The position numbers and the translations under genes are program-made. A DNA stretch of 64,000 bases from an uncultured Piscinibacter sp. (lineage in GTDB: Bacteria; Pseudomonadota; Gammaproteobacteria; Burkholderiales; Burkholderiaceae_C), in the NCBI RefSeq assembly GCF_937952055.1, contig NZ_CALFYO010000009.1, positions 1 through 64,000 of the forward strand, in the 5' to 3' direction. The notes under the pieces are model-generated. The model searched no databases and was not told where the DNA came from. It saw nothing but the letters and a program-made list of their open reading frames with translations. This document shows positions 60,031 through 64,000 of this stretch, in pieces (the stretch's first letter is position 1; every line of letters starts with the position of its first letter).

Positions 60031-60848
60031 GGTGTGCTTTCGTTGGGAGGAAGCGCCGGCGAGTCCTCGCGCTCGGCGAAGCAGTCGGCGAAGCTGAAGT
60101 ACAGCGAGGTGTAGAAGACGGTGGACAGGATCAGCGAAGCTGGCATGGCCAGCAGCGCGACCAGCTGCGGCTGGCCGAGCAGCGCGGCGACGATGTTCGC
60201 GAAGGCGCCGAAGGTCAGCACCACCGCGGCCCAGCTCAGCCCGAAGACGAGGAAGGCACCCTTGTTGCGCCACACCGCCACGGTGCTGGAGAACAGCGAC
60301 TGCGCCACGCCCTGCGTGCCCCAGTGAACCAGTGCCGGCGCATGCCAGAACGGGATGGACAGCAGCCCCGCGAGGCCGAAGCGCAGCAGCAGACCCAGCT
60401 CGAGCCGCGGGTCGGCGAGCCGCTCGCCCACGTCCGTCGGCGTGGCCTTGCCGTCGGCCAGCACCTGCATCAGCTGGTCGAGTGCGCCGCCGTCGGCCCA
60501 TTCGGCCACCGTGATGATGAGCACGCTGGCGGCTGCGTAGATCAGGCCCAGCATCGCCATCGCGCGCAGCTTCGCGGGCCCCTGGCGAAGCGGTTCGACG
60601 AAGGCGCGGGGCAGGGGCAGCCTGCCTTGCTGCGCATCGCGCGTGGCGATCATGAAGCCCAGCGAGCCCAGCGGCAGCAGCGCAAGCAGCAGCAGCGAGC
60701 CGACCAGCGGCAGCAGCGTGAGCACGAAGATCACGAACAGGAAGGCGGCGAAGATGCCGCTGAAGGCCAGGGGCTGCTGCGTGAAGGCGCGGAAGCCCTT
60801 CTTCACCCAGGTGGCGCCGGTGGCGGCGGAAACGTACTGAAGCCTCAT
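60027..60848 (-). CDS. BPSS1780-like inner-membrane protein
   Basis: This 273-residue protein has about six hydrophobic helices, starting after a short amphipathic lead (MRLQYVSAATGATWVKKGFRAF). It resembles the BPSS1780 family of betaproteobacterial membrane proteins of unknown function. It overlaps both thrB and the SDR gene by ATGA, so it is within the same operon. Confidence 0.82.
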   Translation of the reverse strand: MRLQYVSAATGATWVKKGFRAFTQQPLAFSGIFAAFLFVIFVLTLLPLVGSLLLLALLPLGSLGFMIATRDAQQGRLPLPRAFVEPLRQGPAKLRAMAMLGLIYAAASVLIITVAEWADGGALDQLMQVLADGKATPTDVGERLADPRLELGLLLRFGLAGLLSIPFWHAPALVHWGTQGVAQSLFSSTVAVWRNKGAFLVFGLSWAAVVLTFGAFANIVAALLGQPQLVALLAMPASLILSTVFYTSLYFSFADCFAEREDSPALPPNESTP

Positions 60849-61819
60849 GGTCGCGTGTAGTGCCAGGGTGCGTCGATCCGCGCGCGCAGCACGCGCTCGA
60901 AATGCGTGGGGTCGTGCGGCTGCAGCAGGTGAGCGTCGCGCGGCAGGTGCAGGTCCCACAGACGCGAGATCCAGAAACGCAGCGCGGCGGCGCGCATCAG
61001 GGCGGGCAGGGCGCGCAGCTCGGCGCTGGTCAGCGGTCGCACCGCGTCGTAGGCACCGACGAAGGCCTGGGCGCGCTCCTCCGCCAGGCGGCCGCTCTCG
61101 ACATCGATGCACCAGTCGTTCAGGCATACGCCGATGTCGAACAGCAGGGTGTCCACGCCGGCGAAGTAGAAGTCGAAGAAGCCAGTGAGGCGATCGCGTC
61201 CGTCGTCGCCCTCGTCGAACATGACGTTGTCGCGGAACAGGTCGGCATGGATCGCGGCGCGCGGCAGGCCCTGGAAGGCGGCGGAAGCGGCGAGCTGCTG
61301 CTGGAAGGCGAGTTCGTCCTGGAGCAGCGCGGCGCGTTCCGTGTCCACGAACGGGGCGATCACCGGCACCGTCTCGGCCCACCAGGCCAGTCCGCGCAGG
61401 TTCGGCTGCACGAGCGGAAAGTCGTGCGCCGCGAGGTGCATGCGCGCGAGCATGTCGCCGACCATCGCGCAATGCGCTGCGTCCGGCGCCAGATGATGCC
61501 GGCCGCGCAGCCGGTCGACCACCGCCGCGGGCTTGCCGCGCAGCGTGTGCAGGATCGCGCCCGACGCATCGCCGTGGGGTCGCGGCACCGGGATGCCGTG
61601 CTCGGCCAGGTGCTTCATCAGCTGCAGGTAGAAGGGCAGCTGCTCGTGGGTGAGCCGCTCGAAAAGCGTCAGCACGTAGCGACCGCGCGTCGTGTCGATG
61701 AAGTAGTTGGTGTTCTCGATGCCGCCGGCGATCGGCTGCATCGCCGTCAGCTTGCCGATGGCGAGCCGCGCAATCAGGTCGGCCGCCTCGTCGAACGAGA
61801 CCTCGGTGTAGACCGCCAT
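60845..61819 (-). CDS. thrB: Homoserine kinase (type II, choline-kinase-like)
   Basis: This 324-residue kinase phosphorylates homoserine in threonine synthesis. Its fold is that of APH/choline kinases, not the GHMP type. Diagnostic are GIENTNYFIDT near 34-44, the HADLFRDN catalytic motif near 198-205 and FFDFYFAG. Genes of this order (DUF2782, thrB, polA divergent) are common in beta- and gammaproteobacteria. Confidence 0.94.
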   Translation of the reverse strand: MAVYTEVSFDEAADLIARLAIGKLTAMQPIAGGIENTNYFIDTTRGRYVLTLFERLTHEQLPFYLQLMKHLAEHGIPVPRPHGDASGAILHTLRGKPAAVVDRLRGRHHLAPDAAHCAMVGDMLARMHLAAHDFPLVQPNLRGLAWWAETVPVIAPFVDTERAALLQDELAFQQQLAASAAFQGLPRAAIHADLFRDNVMFDEGDDGRDRLTGFFDFYFAGVDTLLFDIGVCLNDWCIDVESGRLAEERAQAFVGAYDAVRPLTSAELRALPALMRAAALRFWISRLWDLHLPRDAHLLQPHDPTHFERVLRARIDAPWHYTRP

Positions 61820-61826
61820 GAACCGG

Positions 61827-62144
61827 TCAGAAGCTCAGCACGTGCCAGACCCTCTTGCCCGCGGCGCCGCGGGTCGAGTCGACGCCCTCGGAGAGGTCGC
61901 GCGCGCCGTCGCCGACGAGGATCTGGTAGCCCTTCGTGGTGCCCACCTTGGGCTGCACGGTGATGCGCCGCGTGGCGCCACGCACGCGCAGTTCCTCGAT
62001 GCGGCTGCCCTCGTCCTCGACGACGATCTGCTGCACGCTGGGTTCGGTGCTGGGCGGCGCTCCCGCCGGCGCATGCTCCTGGGCGCGGGCGAGGCCGGCG
62101 AGGGCCAGCAACGCCAGGGCGGCGAGGGCGTGCGAGGTGTTCAT
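61827..62144 (-). CDS. DUF2782 periplasmic protein
   Basis: This 105-residue protein has a signal peptide (MNTSHALAALALLALAGLARA) and the DUF2782 core (VRIEELRVRG-like beta strands, ITVQPKVG, GYQILVGDG). Function is unknown. It starts the thrB operon and is divergent from polA over 41 bases; an ATG 9 bases upstream is possible. Confidence 0.87.
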   Translation of the reverse strand: MNTSHALAALALLALAGLARAQEHAPAGAPPSTEPSVQQIVVEDEGSRIEELRVRGATRRITVQPKVGTTKGYQILVGDGARDLSEGVDSTRGAAGKRVWHVLSF

Positions 62145-62185
62145 GGGACCCATTCTAGGCGGCCCCCATGCTCCACAATGCCGCC

Positions 62186-64000
62186 ATGACGACCAAGACC
62201 CTGCTGCTGGTGGACGGCTCGAGCTACCTGTATCGCGCCTACCACGCGCTGCCCGATCTGCGCAGTGCCGACGGTTTTCCCACCGGGGCGATCCACGGCA
62301 TGGTGGCGATGCTCAGGCGCGCGCTGCAGGACGTGCAGCCCGAGCACGCCGCCTGCGTGTTCGACGCCAAGGGCGACACCTTCCGCAACGCGTGGTATCC
62401 CGAGTACAAGGCGCAACGTGCGCCGATGCCGGAGGACCTGGTCAAGCAGATCGAGCCGATCCACGAGGTGGTGAAGCTGCTCGGCTGGCCGGTGCTGATG
62501 GTGCCCGGCATCGAGGCCGACGACGCGATCGGCACGCTGTCGCGGATCGCGGCGCAGACCGGCCACGAGGTGGTCATCTCCACCGGCGACAAGGACCTGG
62601 CCCAGCTCGTCGACGAGCACGTGACGCTGATCAACACGATGAGCAACGAGAAGCTCGACGTGGCCGGCGTGCTGGCCAAGTTCGGCGTGCCGCCCGAACG
62701 CATCGTCGACTACCTGGCGCTGACGGGCGACACGGTGGACAACGTGCCCGGCGTCGAGAAGGTGGGCCCGAAGACGGCGGCGAAGTGGCTCGCCGAGCAC
62801 GGCTCCCTCGACGGCGTGATCGCCGCCGCAGCCTCGATCAAGGGCGTGGCCGGCGAGAACCTGCGCAAGGCGCTCGACTGGCTGCCCACCGGCCGCAAGC
62901 TGGTCACCGTGGTGACCGATTGCGACTTGAGCAAGGACGTGCCGGGCTTCCCGTCGCTGGATGCGCTGGCCCTCAGGCCGGTGGACCGCGACGGCCTGCT
63001 CGACTTCTACGGCCGCTACGGCTTCAAGACCTGGAAGCGTGACCTGGAGGCACAAGGCGACGCCGAACCTGCCGTCGCGGCCGGCGGTGCGGCGGCGGCC
63101 GATCCGACGCCTGCGGCTGCGAGCGCGGTGGCCAGGCAGTACGACACCGTGCTCACGCAGGCGGCGCTGGACGTCTGGCTGGAGCGCATCCGCCTCGCGC
63201 CGCTCACCGCGATCGACACCGAGACCGACTCGCTGGACGGCATGAAGGCGCAGATCGTCGGCATCTCGCTGTCGGTGAAGGTGGGCGAGGCGGCGTACAT
63301 CCCGCTGCGGCATTCGTACGCCGGCGCGCCGGAGCAGCTCGATGTCGAGCGCGTGCTGGCCGCGCTCAGGCCCTGGCTGGAAGACGAGGGTGCGCCCAAG
63401 GTCGGCCAGAACATCAAGTACGACGCACATGTGTTCGCCAACGCCGGCATCACGGTGCGCGGCTACGCGCACGACACCATGCTGCAGAGCTACGTGCTCG
63501 AGGCGCACAAGCCGCACAGCCTGGAGAGCCTGGCGCTGCGCCACCTCGGCCGTTCCGGCCTGAGCTACGAGGACGTCTGCGGCAAGGGCGCGCACCAGAT
63601 CCCGTTCGCGCAGGTCGACGTGGCGCGCGCCGCCGAATACTCGTGCGAGGACAGCGAGATGACGCTGCACGTGCACGAGACGCTGTGGCCGCAATTGCAG
63701 GCGCAGGGCGGGCTGCTGCACGTCTACGAGAAGATCGAGATGCCCAGCGTGGCCGTGCTCGGTCGCATCGAGCGCAATGGCGTGCTGATCGACGCCGCCG
63801 TGCTGGCGCGCCAGAGCCAGGAACTGGCCGAGCGCATGATGGCCCTCGAGCGGGAGGCGCACGAACTCGCCGGCCAGCCCTTCAACCTGGGCTCGCCGAA
63901 GCAGATCGGCGAGATCCTGTTCGGCAAGCTCGGCCTGCCGGTGAAGAAGAAGACCGCCAGCGGCGCGCCGTCGACCGACGAGGAAGTGCTCGCCGAGCTC
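62186..64000 (+). CDS. polA: DNA polymerase I (5' part, runs off the window)
   Basis: The gene is open from ATG 62186 to the window edge, giving 605 residues. The N-terminal 5'-3' nuclease is present (LLLVDGSSYLYRAYHALP, EADDAIGT, STGDKDLAQLV). The 3'-5' exonuclease domain keeps AIDTETDSL near 350, so proofreading is likely active, as is GQNIKYD. The sequence ends at the start of the polymerase domain (NLGSPKQIGEILF). Repair and Okazaki-fragment processing are its roles. Confidence 0.96.
   Translation, partial: MTTKTLLLVDGSSYLYRAYHALPDLRSADGFPTGAIHGMVAMLRRALQDVQPEHAACVFDAKGDTFRNAWYPEYKAQRAPMPEDLVKQIEPIHEVVKLLGWPVLMVPGIEADDAIGTLSRIAAQTGHEVVISTGDKDLAQLVDEHVTLINTMSNEKLDVAGVLAKFGVPPERIVDYLALTGDTVDNVPGVEKVGPKTAAKWLAEHGSLDGVIAAAASIKGVAGENLRKALDWLPTGRKLVTVVTDCDLSKDVPGFPSLDALALRPVDRDGLLDFYGRYGFKTWKRDLEAQGDAEPAVAAGGAAAADPTPAAASAVARQYDTVLTQAALDVWLERIRLAPLTAIDTETDSLDGMKAQIVGISLSVKVGEAAYIPLRHSYAGAPEQLDVERVLAALRPWLEDEGAPKVGQNIKYDAHVFANAGITVRGYAHDTMLQSYVLEAHKPHSLESLALRHLGRSGLSYEDVCGKGAHQIPFAQVDVARAAEYSCEDSEMTLHVHETLWPQLQAQGGLLHVYEKIEMPSVAVLGRIERNGVLIDAAVLARQSQELAERMMALEREAHELAGQPFNLGSPKQIGEILFGKLGLPVKKKTASGAPSTDEEVLAEL

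Noticed and set aside
1..64000. CRISPR arrays, insertion sequences, prophage and integrative-element ends.
   Set aside because: None was seen: no regularly spaced repeats, transposase or integrase genes, and the single tRNA gene has no flanking direct repeat.

Overview
The window looks like chromosomal DNA of a high-GC betaproteobacterium of the order Burkholderiales, plausibly near the Rubrivivax/Leptothrix/Methylibium group. This rests on very GC-rich third codon positions, a 'small Trp-rich' protein, a BPSS1780-like membrane protein, a DUF2782 protein beside type II homoserine kinase and polA, and an exosortase A (XrtA)-associated exopolysaccharide gene set. The genus is an inference. No insertion sequence, phage or CRISPR array was seen.

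Left third (0.4-21.7 kb): surface glycan biosynthesis. A minus-strand operon (7638 down to 434) holds ACP, XrtA hydrolase 2, XrtA hydrolase 1, a glycosyltransferase, a FemAB/GNAT-like acyltransferase, the XrtA acyl-CoA ligase and the XrtA PLP decarboxylase, nearly all overlapping. Facing it are a periplasmic TPR protein, an AlgD-like GDP-mannose dehydrogenase and a second glycosyltransferase. Next comes a ten-gene minus-strand operon (20325 down to 11187): AAC(3)-type acyltransferase, ketoreductase, ACP, FabZ-like dehydratase, FabL-type enoyl reductase, KAS III, AsnB-type amidotransferase, acyl-AMP ligase, second ACP and a NadE-like amide synthetase. It carries a compact type II fatty-acid cycle plus two amide-forming PP-loop ATPases. 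I infer that it makes an unusual acyl and/or amide decoration of the glycan. This is the best candidate for an undescribed system in the window. A divergent gene at 20474 encodes an (alpha/alpha)-barrel-like protein of unknown function.

Middle (21.7-32.5 kb): a ModE-like/periplasmic-binding-domain regulator diverges from a two-gene NAD-linked formate dehydrogenase (NuoE-NuoF fusion plus catalytic subunit). Then comes an unusual fusion of an XrtA-type ExeA/AAA ATPase with a WecB-like UDP-GlcNAc 2-epimerase that has lost catalytic acids, which ties back to the glycan system. A DMT-family transporter, Ogt and an Ada/AlkA fusion form a DNA-alkylation-repair operon.

32.5-43.7 kb: a livHMGF ABC importer with an embedded long-chain acyl-CoA ligase and its substrate-binding protein, then a thioesterase, thiolase and FadJ-like bifunctional enzyme. 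Together these suggest uptake, CoA activation and beta-oxidation of an organic acid. Between them lies the scar of a diguanylate cyclase gene reduced to its two ends.

43.7-64 kb: mostly housekeeping. It holds cytochrome c, ilvD with a divergent LysR regulator, lgt, dnaQ, tRNA-Val(CAC), an L-2-hydroxyglutarate dehydrogenase-like flavoprotein, the N-degron transferases bpt and aat, glutaryl-CoA dehydrogenase, a divergent acyl-CoA ligase with NDH-2, a ParA-like ATPase, PhoX behind a possible Pho box, an SDR / BPSS1780 / thrB / DUF2782 operon, and polA running off the right edge.
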